Source of the DNA: Bradyrhizobium sp. BTAi1
Lineage (GTDB): Bacteria > Pseudomonadota > Alphaproteobacteria > Rhizobiales > Xanthobacteraceae
Length of the DNA stretch: 64,000 bases
Reading direction: 5' to 3'
Assembly (NCBI RefSeq): GCF_000015165.1
Contig: NC_009485.1
Coordinates: forward strand, 5,103,501-5,167,500
Part shown: one piece after another, positions 25,729 to 34,115 of the stretch
Position numbering within the stretch: position 1 is the stretch's first letter
Layout: each line of letters opens with the position of its first letter
Made by a program: the position numbers and the translations under genes
Notes under the pieces: model-generated
Database searches by the model: none
Told to the model about the DNA's origin: nothing
Seen by the model: the letters and a program-made list of their open reading frames with translations, nothing else

Positions 25729-26502
25729 ATGTCTTCCGTGATCGAGGCCCGCCGGCTGAGTATCGACTACGACACCGAGCATGGCCCGGTGCGCGCGGTC
25801 GACAATGTCAGCTTCACGGTGGCGCGCAGCGAGCGGCTGGTGCTGCTCGGCCCGTCCGGCTGCGGCAAGTCGACGATCCTGAAGAGCATCGCCGGCTTCA
25901 TCCGCCCGAGCAGCGGCGACATCCTGGTCGAGGGCCGCGCGGTGACGAAGCCGGGCCCCGACCGTCTGGTGGTGTTCCAGGAGTTCGATCAACTGCTGCC
26001 CTGGAAGACCGTGCGCGACAATGTCGCCTTCCCGCTCAAGGTCGCCCGCGGCAAATCGGGCGCTGAAGCGCGGGCGCTCGCGGAAGCGGCGCTCGCCAAG
26101 GTCGGACTGGCCCGGGTGATCAAGGACTATCCCCATACGCTGTCCGGGGGCATGAAGCAGCGCGCCGCGATCGCCCGCGCTTTGGCCGCTTCGCCCGAGG
26201 TGCTGCTGATGGACGAGCCGTTCGCCGCACTCGACGCGCTGACGCGCGGCACCTTGCAGCACGATCTGCTCGCGCTCGCTGAGGAGCTGCAGTTCACGCT
26301 GGTGTTCGTCACCCATTCGATCGACGAGGCGATCCTGATCGGCACCCGGCTGCACCTGCTCAGCGCCCATCCCGGACGCACCATCACCACCTTCGACACG
26401 TCAGGCATCGGCGCGGCGCAGCTCGGCTCGCCGCAGTTCCGCGCGCTGTCCGAGGAGATCCGCCACACCCTGTTCGGGCGCAGGTCGGGAGCTGCCGCAT
26501 GA
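25729..26502 (+). CDS. ABC transporter ATP-binding protein, SsuB/TauB type
   Basis: 257 residues starting three bases after the binding-protein stop. Walker A GPSGCGKS at about 44-51, Q-loop FQEFDQLLPWKTVRDNVAF, signature LSGGMKQR, Walker B LLMDEPFAALDALT, H-loop VTHSIDEAILI. The 'LPWKTV' and 'GMKQR' forms are typical of the nitrate/sulfonate/taurine subfamily. Overlaps the permease start by four bases. Confidence 0.93.
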   Translation: MSSVIEARRLSIDYDTEHGPVRAVDNVSFTVARSERLVLLGPSGCGKSTILKSIAGFIRPSSGDILVEGRAVTKPGPDRLVVFQEFDQLLPWKTVRDNVAFPLKVARGKSGAEARALAEAALAKVGLARVIKDYPHTLSGGMKQRAAIARALAASPEVLLMDEPFAALDALTRGTLQHDLLALAEELQFTLVFVTHSIDEAILIGTRLHLLSAHPGRTITTFDTSGIGAAQLGSPQFRALSEEIRHTLFGRRSGAAA

Positions 26503-27344
26503 CGGATCACATTGCCGAGGCGCCGATCGCCGCAACGGGCAGCAGCGCGCGGCGCCTGCACTGGAGCGCACTTCGCCGCTCCGCCATGGTCCGCCGCGTC
26601 CTGGTGCTGGCAACGCTCGCCCTGCTCTGGCAGCTGGCCGCGACCTTCACCGCGAGCCCGCTGCTGCTACCGAGCTTCACCCAGACGATGACGGCGCTGT
26701 GGGACGGACTGCTGCACGAGAACCTCGCCTCGGCCACCGCCGCTTCGCTCGGCATCCTCATCAAGGGCTATCTGCTGGCGCTGCTGCTCGGCCTCATCTT
26801 CGTCTCGCTCGCCACAGCCAACGCGCTGTGCCGGGAGGCGCTGATCACCCTGACGGCGATGTTCAATCCGCTGCCCGCGATTGCGCTGCTGCCGCTGGCG
26901 ATGCTGTGGTTCGGGCTCGGCGAGACCAGTCTGATCTTCGTGCTCGTGCATTCGGTGCTATGGCCGTTCGCGCTCGCGACCTTCACCGGCTTCCAGTCGG
27001 TGCCGGACACCCATCGCCTGGTCGGGCGCAATTACGGTCTCACCGGCGCCCGCTATGTCGGCTCCATCCTCATTCCCTCCGCCCTGCCCTCGATCCTGTC
27101 GGGCCTGAAGATCGGCTGGGCGTTCGCCTGGCGGACGCTGATCGCCGCCGAGCTCGTGTTCGGCGTCAGCGCCAGCCAGGGCGGCCTCGGCTGGTTCATC
27201 TTCCGCAACCGCAACGAGCTGTTCACCGACAAGGTGTTCGCGGGCCTGATCATGGTGATCCTGATCGGCCTCATCGTCGAGTTCGGTCTGTTCCGCGCCA
27301 TCGAAGCCGTGACCGTCCGGCGCTGGGGCATGCAGCGCGGCTGA
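26499..27344 (+). CDS. ABC transporter permease, SsuC/TauC type
   Basis: 281 residues; about 25 polar residues then six membrane segments. The EAA-type loop is in the VGRNYGLTGARYVGSILIPSALPSI region (about 175-200), preceded by MFNPLPAIALLPLAMLWFGLG, a phrase characteristic of SsuC/TauC. It starts on the ATGA of the ATPase gene and ends the operon; no clear terminator hairpin follows before the tRNA gene. Confidence 0.93.
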   Translation: MTDHIAEAPIAATGSSARRLHWSALRRSAMVRRVLVLATLALLWQLAATFTASPLLLPSFTQTMTALWDGLLHENLASATAASLGILIKGYLLALLLGLIFVSLATANALCREALITLTAMFNPLPAIALLPLAMLWFGLGETSLIFVLVHSVLWPFALATFTGFQSVPDTHRLVGRNYGLTGARYVGSILIPSALPSILSGLKIGWAFAWRTLIAAELVFGVSASQGGLGWFIFRNRNELFTDKVFAGLIMVILIGLIVEFGLFRAIEAVTVRRWGMQRG

Positions 27345-27493
27345 TCCGGGAAGCCGTCGTCCCGATCGACGCAGCGCTGCTCGGCCAGACCTCCGCGTCC
27401 CGCGCTTCGCGTGCGGTCAGCCTCGGCGCAAAACGAGCCGAGCGCGGGACCAGAACAAATCGGAAACAGATTCAGCTTTGGGGTGAGGTTGGA

Positions 27494-27578
27494 TGGTGCG
27501 CTCGGAGGGACTCGAACCCCCACGGTGTTACCCACTGCCACCTCAAGGCAGCGCGTCTACCAATTCCGCCACGAGCGC
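27494..27578 (-). tRNA. tRNA-Leu (anticodon GAG)
   Basis: 85 bases including an encoded CCA. Acceptor stem GCGCTCG pairs with CGAGCGC, the D-loop contains AATTGGTAGACGC, the anticodon stem CTGCC/GGCAG encloses TTGAGGT (anticodon GAG), a long variable arm TGGGTAACACCGT marks a class II tRNA, and the T-arm is GGGGGTTCGAGTCCCTC. The flanking bases (27345-27493 and 27579-27712) show no gene or repeat. Confidence 0.95.
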
Positions 27579-27712
27579 TAAGGAGAAGCCGGAACCAGAA
27601 GAGAGAGGCACCGGATCAGTGGCGCCCGTGTATCAAATCGATGCCGGGGGGACAAGGGCCGCACAGGCCCTAAATCCGGGATTGTGGACGGTTTTTTGCT
27701 CCGCCCGTTCCG

Positions 27713-28012
27713 CTAGCGCGAATGCGCCGTGGGCGACCGCGGCAGCATTTCCTTGACTTCCACCGCAATGCGGTTGCGATCGACCAGCACGACGCCATTC
27801 GCGATCGGCAGGTTGTTGGCCAGCACCTTGACGTCGTCGGCCTCGGTGGCGTCCAGCTCGATGATAGCGCCTCGCGACAGGCGCAGAACCTGGTGGATAG
27901 GCATAGAACAGGTGCCGAGAACGACCATCAGGTCGACTGTCACTTTGTCGAGGGTTGACACTGCAGGACCACCGAAGTCACGACTAGATTCCGTTACCGA
28001 AGACATCACCAT
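27713..28012 (-). CDS. FliN/MopA-type flagellar motor switch domain protein, stand-alone
   Basis: 99 residues from the ATG at 28012; a TTG at 28027 and an ATG at 28006 are alternatives. The SpoA/FliN_N domain is complete: LDKVTVDLMVVLGTCSMPIHQVLRLSRG (read in parts), NNLPIANGVVLVDRNRIAVEV. In the motor, FliN forms the lower C-ring with FliM. No other flagellar gene is near, so it may be a spare FliN copy or serve another SpoA-domain complex. It is divergent from lipB with only a few bases between the starts. Confidence 0.85.
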   Translation of the reverse strand: MVMSSVTESSRDFGGPAVSTLDKVTVDLMVVLGTCSMPIHQVLRLSRGAIIELDATEADDVKVLANNLPIANGVVLVDRNRIAVEVKEMLPRSPTAHSR

Positions 28013-28026
28013 GTTGTGGTTAGCCA

Positions 28027-28749
28027 ATGGTTAACAGCCGCGAAACGCTCGATCTGACCACCTTCGTCGGCCCTGCCGGCAATGCCGTGGACTGGCGCAT
28101 CTCGGATTCGCGGGTGGATTATGCCGCAGCCCTCGCGTTCATGGAGGCGCGGGCGGCCGCGATCGCCGCGGGCGAGGCGCCGGAGTTGGTCTGGCTGCTC
28201 GAGCACCCGCCGGTCTACACGTCGGGCACCTCGGGCAAGCCGGAAGACCTGCGCGATCCGCGCTTTCCTCTGGTGCCGACCGGGCGCGGCGGCCAGGTCA
28301 CCTATCACGGTCCGGGACAGCGCGTGGCCTATGTCATGCTCGACCTGAAACGGCGCCGACCGGATGTGCGCGCCTATGTCGCGGCGCTGGAGGAGATGAT
28401 CATCCGCACCCTCGACGCCTTCAATGTGCGTGGCGAACGGCGCGAGGACCGCGTCGGCGTCTGGGTCCGGCGACCCGACAAGGGCGAAGGATATGAGGAC
28501 AAGATCGCCGCCATCGGCGTGCGGCTGAAGCGCTGGGTCAGCTTCCACGGCATCGCCATCAATGTCGAGCCGGACCTGACGCATTTTCAGGCGATCGTGC
28601 CTTGCGGGGTCACCGACCCGCGTTACGGCGTCACCAGCCTGGTCGATCTCGGCCTGCCGGTCACGCTGACCGATGTCGACCTCGCGCTCCGGCAGGCCTT
28701 CGAGAGCGTCTTTGGCGCAACCCGCGCCAGCCTGCCGGAGACGGCCTAG
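28027..28749 (+). CDS. lipB: octanoyltransferase LipB
   Basis: 240 residues. Transfers octanoate from acyl carrier protein to the lipoyl domains of pyruvate and 2-oxoglutarate dehydrogenases and the glycine cleavage H protein, the first step of lipoate biosynthesis. The family motifs are all present: GRGGQVTYHGPGQRVAYVML, KIAAIGVRLKRWVSFHGIAINV (read in parts, with the catalytic Lys in 'KIAAIG') and FQAIVPCGVTDPRYGVTSL (catalytic Cys in 'VPCG'). Cytoplasmic. LipA is not in the window. Confidence 0.96.
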   Translation: MVNSRETLDLTTFVGPAGNAVDWRISDSRVDYAAALAFMEARAAAIAAGEAPELVWLLEHPPVYTSGTSGKPEDLRDPRFPLVPTGRGGQVTYHGPGQRVAYVMLDLKRRRPDVRAYVAALEEMIIRTLDAFNVRGERREDRVGVWVRRPDKGEGYEDKIAAIGVRLKRWVSFHGIAINVEPDLTHFQAIVPCGVTDPRYGVTSLVDLGLPVTLTDVDLALRQAFESVFGATRASLPETA

Positions 28750-28750
28750 C

Positions 28751-29179
28751 TCAGACCTCGCGCTGATGCGCCGGGACACCGAGGCTGGCTGCGACATAGC
28801 GGCGCTCCTGGGTCAGCCCGCCGAAGCCATAGGCATCTCCCCTCACCTCGTCGACATGCAGATAGGTCTCGGGATGCAGCGGGCCGATCAGCGACGCCAT
28901 GCGGTCGAACACCGCCGCGAGATAAGCGGCCTTCTCGTCCTTGGTGTTGGTGCCTTCGCTGACATGGACGTCGATCCAATAGCTGGCAAGCCCCTGCTCG
29001 GCCAGCGAGGCGCCGCCGGCGAACCAGTCCGCCGCATCGGCCTCCGAAACGATGACGGCGGTGACCTTGGGGGCCTTGCGCAGGATCTGTGCCGTCAGCG
29101 CGGTGACGGCCTCGGCAATCTCCCGCTTCAGCGAAAGGGAGCGGCGCTGGCTGGCATAGACGATGGTGATCAGGGGCAT
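28751..29179 (-). CDS. tautomerase family protein (4-oxalocrotonate tautomerase-like)
   Basis: 142 residues, about twice the length of a single 4-OT subunit, so a tandem tautomerase fold. Pro-2 after the initiator Met, the general base of the family, is present (MPLITIVYASQ), followed by REIAEAVTALTAQILRK typical of the first domain. The LDxx and VSEGTNTKDEKAAYLAAVFDRM segments begin the second domain. Cytoplasmic isomerase of unknown substrate. Divergent from a LysR-type regulator (109 bases apart), which probably controls it. Ends two bases from the lipB stop. Confidence 0.85.
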   Translation of the reverse strand: MPLITIVYASQRRSLSLKREIAEAVTALTAQILRKAPKVTAVIVSEADAADWFAGGASLAEQGLASYWIDVHVSEGTNTKDEKAAYLAAVFDRMASLIGPLHPETYLHVDEVRGDAYGFGGLTQERRYVAASLGVPAHQREV

Positions 29180-29288
29180 GGGGGTCTCTCCGTTCAGGGC
29201 GGCAATGCCGCCGTTGCCCCGAGAACCTAGCCCTCCCGTTATGATTTCGGTATGCTATTGCTGACGATATCAATGATAAGCACTTGTA

Positions 29289-30146
29289 ATGAAGATCACG
29301 CTCGACATCGGTGCGGTCCGGGCCTTTCTTCTGGTCTCCGACCTGCAGAGTTTCACGCGGACGGCGGAAGCGCTCGGCACCACCCAGGCGGCCGTCAGCC
29401 TGAAGCTGCAGCGCCTGGAGGCAACCTTGGAGAAACGCCTCCTGGAGCGTTCGCCGCGCGCGGTCCGGTTGACGGCCGAGGGGGCGGCTTTCGTGGAGAA
29501 CGCGCGCGCGCTCGTGGCCGCACATGATCTTGCCGTGGCCGGCCCCGCCCGCATCCGCCCCCGCCTCTCGCTCGGCATCAGCGATCACGCGGCCGGCCCG
29601 GAGCTGGTGCCGATGCTGCGACAATTCCAGGCCAGCACGACGGAGCTGGCTCTGTCGGTGAGCATCGGGTTCTCGCGCGACCTGCTCGATCTCTACGATG
29701 CGGGCACGCTCGACGCGGTCATCGTCCGGCAGGAGGCCTCGCGGCGCGGCGGCGAGACCTTGGCCGAGGACGAATTCGGCTGGTATGCGAGTCCGCGCTT
29801 CGGCTTTGCTTTGGGAAGTCCCGTGCCGCTGGCGACTCTGGCCGCGCCTTGCGGCGTCCGCGCCATCGCGGTCCGCGCGCTCGACAAAGCGCGGTTGCCC
29901 TTTGTCGAGAGCTTTGTCGGCGGCGGTGTCGCTGCTGTGGCCGCCGCCGCACAGGCCGGACTCGCGATCGCGCCCCTGGCGAGGCGAATCGCGCCACCTG
30001 GCCTCGTCGATGTCGGGCCAGCCCTCGGCCTGCCCAGGCTAGGACGATCGAAGGTCATTCTCCACGCCAAGGTCAGCGATGCTGCCAAACGTGCGGCGCT
30101 GCGGACGCTGGCTGCGGCATTGCGAAGCGCGTCGCACGCGAATTAG
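29289..30146 (+). CDS. LysR-family transcriptional regulator
   Basis: 285 residues. The N-terminal winged helix-turn-helix is clear: AVRAFLLVSDLQSFTRTAEAL then GTTQAAVSLKLQRLEATLEKRLLER (read in parts, residues about 8-52), and RAVRLTAEGAAF closes the DNA-binding domain. The C-terminal periplasmic-binding-like effector domain is slightly short. Divergent from the tautomerase gene in the manner of LysR regulators and their targets; the 109-base gap is rich in AT steps but no definite T-N11-A operator was chosen. Confidence 0.93.
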   Translation: MKITLDIGAVRAFLLVSDLQSFTRTAEALGTTQAAVSLKLQRLEATLEKRLLERSPRAVRLTAEGAAFVENARALVAAHDLAVAGPARIRPRLSLGISDHAAGPELVPMLRQFQASTTELALSVSIGFSRDLLDLYDAGTLDAVIVRQEASRRGGETLAEDEFGWYASPRFGFALGSPVPLATLAAPCGVRAIAVRALDKARLPFVESFVGGGVAAVAAAAQAGLAIAPLARRIAPPGLVDVGPALGLPRLGRSKVILHAKVSDAAKRAALRTLAAALRSASHAN

Positions 30147-30205
30147 TTGACGGCGACCCGCGGTCCTGTAGCATGGGTTAATTTCCGGAGTTCAGGAGCA
30201 GCGGC

Positions 30206-31255
30206 TTGAACCGTCTCTTGACCGCAGCTGCAGCTGACATCGTCAGCGCCGCACCACAGCCGAGCCCGGCGCCGGGCACATTCGGCCTGGAACCGCTGCA
30301 CCGCCACGCTCTGATCCGAACCTCCAACGCCGAACTGCTGCGCGATCTCGGCAGCCGTCTGCTTGGCGCCGACCGCATCGACTTCAGAAGCGCCAACCGT
30401 TTCGAAGCCGTCGTCAACCTGATCGAGCTCGACAGCATCGGGCTCGCTTTCGGCGCGACGAGCTGCGACATGGTCAGCGACCATCGCGCCGCCGACTTCA
30501 TCAGGGTGCAGATTGCCATGACAGGCCGCGCGGTCAGTTGCGCCCGCGGCGAGGCGACCGACGTCACCGATCAGCAGATCGCCGTCGCGCCAGCCGGCGT
30601 CCCCTGGCAGATGGCCTGCCAGGGCGGCCACCGCCGTCTCACTCTGCGTCTCGAACCGCAGGCCTTGCGGCAACGGCTGGCGGCGCTGGTCGGCGTGCAG
30701 CCGCGCGCCGACTATGCCATCGGCTCCGCGATTCCGGCCAACGATCCGCACGCCCGCAGCCTGCTGCGGCTGCTCGATTTCCTCGGCACCCAGCTCAACG
30801 AGCAGGATGCCGCCTTCCCGGCCGCCGTCTACCGAGAACTGGAGGAAGCCGTTCAGGTCGCCTTCCTCTGCGCCAGCCGCCATCGCTTCCGCGACGCGCT
30901 GATCGATCCGGCCCCGATGCCGGATTTCGGTCTGGTCAAGCGGCTCGAGGACTATATCGAGGCCAATTGGCGCGAGCCGATCACGATCGAGCGCCTTGTG
31001 CGCGAGGCCGGCGTCAGCGCCCGATCGATCTTCCGCGTGTTCGAACGCGTCCGGGGCTATTCGCCGATCGCATTTGCCAAATCTGTCCGTTTGCGCCGCG
31101 CGCATGAGATGCTGCGCTCGGGCGATCCCTCGGTCACCGTTGCGGCGGCGGCCGCCGCCTGCAACTTTGCCAATCCCGGACATTTCGCGCGCTATTACCG
31201 CGCCACGTTCGGCGAGCTGCCATCAGTGACGATGGCGCGCGCCGAACGCTCCTGA
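30206..31255 (+). CDS. AraC-family transcriptional regulator
   Basis: 349 residues from a TTG at 30206 preceded by CAGGAG. The N-terminal part (about 30-230) is an AraC-binding-like domain (ISxxSDMVSDHRAADFIRVQIAMTGRA region) and the C-terminal 100 residues hold two helix-turn-helices: ITIERLVREAGVSARSIFRVF and VTVAAAAAACNFANPGHFARYYR (read in parts). Relatives of this type control aromatic or short-chain carbon metabolism; no direct target stands out. It converges with the TIGR01777 gene. Confidence 0.9.
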   Translation: MNRLLTAAAADIVSAAPQPSPAPGTFGLEPLHRHALIRTSNAELLRDLGSRLLGADRIDFRSANRFEAVVNLIELDSIGLAFGATSCDMVSDHRAADFIRVQIAMTGRAVSCARGEATDVTDQQIAVAPAGVPWQMACQGGHRRLTLRLEPQALRQRLAALVGVQPRADYAIGSAIPANDPHARSLLRLLDFLGTQLNEQDAAFPAAVYRELEEAVQVAFLCASRHRFRDALIDPAPMPDFGLVKRLEDYIEANWREPITIERLVREAGVSARSIFRVFERVRGYSPIAFAKSVRLRRAHEMLRSGDPSVTVAAAAAACNFANPGHFARYYRATFGELPSVTMARAERS

Positions 31256-31284
31256 CGCTTAGCCGAGTCAAAGATTCGGACGGC

Positions 31285-32721
31285 TCAAAGGATCGCCTCG
31301 AGCGCGCTGCGCAGGCTCTGGTGACGGAACACGAAGCCGGTCGACAGCGCCTTGTTCGGCACCACGCGCTGACCGCCGAGCAACAGCTCGTCAGCGAATT
31401 GGCCGCCGATCCGGCGTAGCAGGCCGGCAGGAACGCGCAGCAGCGCCGGACGCCGCAGGCAACGCGCCAGCTCGGTCGTGAAGGCGCCGTTGCGCACCGG
31501 CAGCGGCGCCGTTGCGTTGACGGGTCCGGTGATTGCGTCGGTGGCCATGACATGGGCGATCAGCCGGATCAGATCGTCGCGCTCGATCCAGGACATCCAT
31601 TGCAGCCCGGAACCAAGTGGACCTCCGAGTCCGAACTCGAACGGCGTCAGCATGCGCGATAGAACGCCGCCGTCGCGGCCGACGACGAGACCGATGCGCA
31701 GCAGCGCCACGCGCGTCCCATGGGCTTCAGCGCCACGAGCGGCCTGCTCCCACGCCTCGCAGAGTTCATGGCTGAAGCAGTCATGCGCCTTCGCCGATTC
31801 CGTCAGCGGCTGGTCCTGCCACAGGCCGTACCAGCCGATCGCGGAGCCGTTCACCAGCACCTGCGGCTTGCGCGCGAGCCGTGCGATCAGCGCCACGACG
31901 GCCTCGGTCGTGGCAAGGCGCGACTGCAGGATCTTCTCGCGCTTCGCTGCGGTCCAGGCCGCGTTGCCGATCGGCTCACCGGCGAGATTGACGATTGCGT
32001 CGATGCGGGTGTCGGACGCGATCTGGTCAAGGCTGGTGATCAGCGTCAATGGCGGCGGCAACGCACGGGCCTTGGCCGGATCGCGCACCAGCGCGATGAC
32101 GTGATGGCCTGAAGCCGCGAGTCCCGCCACCAGCCGCGTACCAACGAAGCCGGTGGCCCCCGTGACCAGGACCGTCTGCGCCGGCGGCAATGCGGCGAGC
32201 AGTTCGGCCGCATCAGGCTGCGACATCCGTGCCAGCCGCCGTGCCGCGGCGACGTCGCGCAGCCCGCACAGAGCGGCGCCGATCGCCGCTGCGGCCGCGA
32301 TCCAGCTCAAGAGGTCAGCATAGGCCGGCACGATGGCAGAAGGCTGCATCATCCAGTCGATCAGCAACGGCACCAGCAGCATCAATACGGCGCCGTAATT
32401 GATCGCGAGCAGCGTGTGATTGATGCGCTCGCTCGGCGGCAGCTTGCGGGTCAGATCCTCCTCGACGAAATCGGTCAGGGTGATCGCGATCTCCGCGACC
32501 AGCACCGCGAGCACCAGCGCGGCAAACAACCCATGCACCTCGCACCAGCCGAGGATGGCGAACAGCAGCGCGTAGAGCAGGTTCCGGACGGCGTGGAGCT
32601 TGAGCTCGCTCTGCTGGGACGGCCGCCAGGCGAGACGCTCGGTGAACTCGTGATGGTAGAAGGTATCGAACACGCCCATCACGATCTGGAGGGCGATCAG
32701 GGACCAGAGCAGCGGCGTCAT
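31285..32721 (-). CDS. TIGR01777-type epimerase with N-terminal membrane domain
   Basis: 478 residues. Residues about 1-145 contain four membrane segments (SLIALQIVMGVFDTFYHHEF; LLYALLFAILGWCEVHGLFAAL, read in parts). From about 178 an NAD(P)-binding SDR domain starts with LVTGATGFVGTRLVAGL, continues with INLAGEPIGNAAWTAAKREKI-like and ends in a DUF1731 domain (PALLRVPAGLLRRIGG). The TIGR01777/YfcH family is uncharacterised. The fusion to a membrane domain ties the enzyme to the inner membrane. It overlaps the DUF4166 gene by four bases, the third gene of a regulator-led operon. Confidence 0.88.
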   Translation of the reverse strand: MTPLLWSLIALQIVMGVFDTFYHHEFTERLAWRPSQQSELKLHAVRNLLYALLFAILGWCEVHGLFAALVLAVLVAEIAITLTDFVEEDLTRKLPPSERINHTLLAINYGAVLMLLVPLLIDWMMQPSAIVPAYADLLSWIAAAAAIGAALCGLRDVAAARRLARMSQPDAAELLAALPPAQTVLVTGATGFVGTRLVAGLAASGHHVIALVRDPAKARALPPPLTLITSLDQIASDTRIDAIVNLAGEPIGNAAWTAAKREKILQSRLATTEAVVALIARLARKPQVLVNGSAIGWYGLWQDQPLTESAKAHDCFSHELCEAWEQAARGAEAHGTRVALLRIGLVVGRDGGVLSRMLTPFEFGLGGPLGSGLQWMSWIERDDLIRLIAHVMATDAITGPVNATAPLPVRNGAFTTELARCLRRPALLRVPAGLLRRIGGQFADELLLGGQRVVPNKALSTGFVFRHQSLRSALEAIL

Positions 32722-33377
32722 GGCGCGGACTCCCGGAACATTGCGCTCTGGCGGATGATGCGCCCGAAGCGCGGGTGGATGATCTCCAGCGTGAAGCGAA
32801 AGGCGCCGGCGCCGAGATCGGCATGGGTCACGGTGAGATCACCGGGCGTCAGCCAGGCTGGCAAGCGTAAGCGGCGGCCAGCGCACTCGAAGGTGAAGCC
32901 GGCGCTCTGGAAGACGAGCGCGCCATCGGTCACGCAGACGCGCAGGCTCATGCTGAGACCCCAGCCGAGATACTCTTCGAGCCCGGTCGGACCGGCAAAG
33001 CGCTTGGCCGAATGGATCACCTGCGGGAAGCCGTGAGGACGGCCGCAGATGCGTGTCCAGATCTGGCCGCCGCTCGCCGCATCCTCGGTCACCGCGACGA
33101 TCATCGGCACGCCGAGATCCGCCCGCGTCGGCAACGGTCCGCCGATCAGCCGCGCGAGCTGCGCGAACCAGAAGCCGGCGGGGCTGATCTCGGCCTCGTC
33201 GACCTCACCGACATAGACCGCCGTCGCTCCCTCGGCGAGACGCTTGGAAAACCGGCGCCAGATCGAGACCGGAAGCCGGCCCCAATCCTCGGGCGACAGC
33301 AGCGCACGAAATCTGTGATCGTCGTGGAGCCTGGCGTTGGAGGGCGCTGCAAGTCCGAGATGTCGTAGGCTCACCAT
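32718..33377 (-). CDS. DUF4166 domain protein
   Basis: 219 residues from the ATG at 33377. The DUF4166 pattern is visible in ALLSPEDWGRLPVSIWRRFSKRL, GFPQVIHSAKRFAGPTGLEEYLG (read in parts) and GWGLSMSLRVCVTDGALVF. Function unknown; the family often adjoins TIGR01777 epimerases, as it does here (four-base overlap). It begins 14 bases after the GbsR-type regulator gene, so all three are one operon under that regulator. Confidence 0.88.
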   Translation of the reverse strand: MVSLRHLGLAAPSNARLHDDHRFRALLSPEDWGRLPVSIWRRFSKRLAEGATAVYVGEVDEAEISPAGFWFAQLARLIGGPLPTRADLGVPMIVAVTEDAASGGQIWTRICGRPHGFPQVIHSAKRFAGPTGLEEYLGWGLSMSLRVCVTDGALVFQSAGFTFECAGRRLRLPAWLTPGDLTVTHADLGAGAFRFTLEIIHPRFGRIIRQSAMFRESAP

Positions 33378-33391
33378 GGCGCCCTCCTCGA

Positions 33392-33961
33392 CTAATCGCT
33401 GCCGGACCGGGATCGTCCCGACGGCAGCAGGTTTGCAATCTTCTCGCCGAGCTTGATCAGCGCGACCAGGCGCGGCCGCGGCACCTTCAGCATCTGCACG
33501 TACCAGCGGTCGACAAGTTCGGTGAACGCCAGCATGTCCTTCAGCCGCTTGCTTGCGACCGGGCTGATGCCGGGATCGCCGGTGGCCTCCGCCACGCAGG
33601 CGCGCAGCGCCGCGATCGCCGGATCGATCTCGCGCTCCTTGCGCCCCGCCGCGATCCGCTGCGCCACCTCCCAGATGTCGGTCTCCGCCTCGAAATGGTC
33701 GCGGCGGTCGCCGAGGATCGGCACCCGGCGGATCAGATCCCACGCGAGCAGCTCCTTCAGCGAGTTGGAGACGTTGGAGCGCGCCATGCCGAGCGTGTCG
33801 GCGATGTCCTCGGCCGTCATCGGCTTCTCCGCCAGATACAGCAGACCATGGATCTGGCTCACCGAGCGGTTCACGCCCCATTGGTCACCCATGTCGCCCC
33901 AATTGAGGATGAAGCGCTCGACGGCGGGAGGAAGTTTCTTCTTGCCGGTTGTTTCTGTCAT
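33392..33961 (-). CDS. GbsR/MarR-family transcriptional regulator
   Basis: 189 residues from the ATG at 33961. The winged helix-turn-helix of the GbsR subgroup is evident: AVERFILNWGDMGDQWGVNRSVSQIHGLLYL (read in parts), MTAEDIADTLGMARSNVSNSLKELLAW and the wing with GDRRDHFEAETDIWEV. The C-terminal helices would dimerise. First gene of a three-gene operon with DUF4166 and TIGR01777 proteins. The perfect palindrome across its own start codon suggests tight autoregulation. Confidence 0.92.
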   Translation of the reverse strand: MTETTGKKKLPPAVERFILNWGDMGDQWGVNRSVSQIHGLLYLAEKPMTAEDIADTLGMARSNVSNSLKELLAWDLIRRVPILGDRRDHFEAETDIWEVAQRIAAGRKEREIDPAIAALRACVAEATGDPGISPVASKRLKDMLAFTELVDRWYVQMLKVPRPRLVALIKLGEKIANLLPSGRSRSGSD

Positions 33962-33996
33962 GACAGAAATATCTGACCGATGAGCATGAATGTCAA
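33952..33996 (-). promoter_or_regulatory. promoter and operator of the GbsR operon (probable leaderless start)
   Basis: On the minus strand, TTGACA (33996-33991) matches the -35 consensus exactly and, 17 bases on, GATATT (33973-33968) is a fair -10. Transcription should begin near base 33961, the A of the start codon, and no ribosome site is present upstream, which predicts a leaderless mRNA. TTTCTGTCATGACAGAAA (33952-33969) is an 18-base perfect palindrome covering the edge of the -10, the start site and the ATG, an ideal autorepression operator. Confidence 0.7.
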
Positions 33997-34115
33997 GAGC
34001 GGTTCTGCTGTGAACCGCGCAGCTGATTGGCAAGACGGAGACGAAGGGGCTCCTTTCGCCAGCGGCGGATGACCGCCGATCGCACTCCCCCTGCCCCTTG
34101 GAACAGGAGCAAGCC

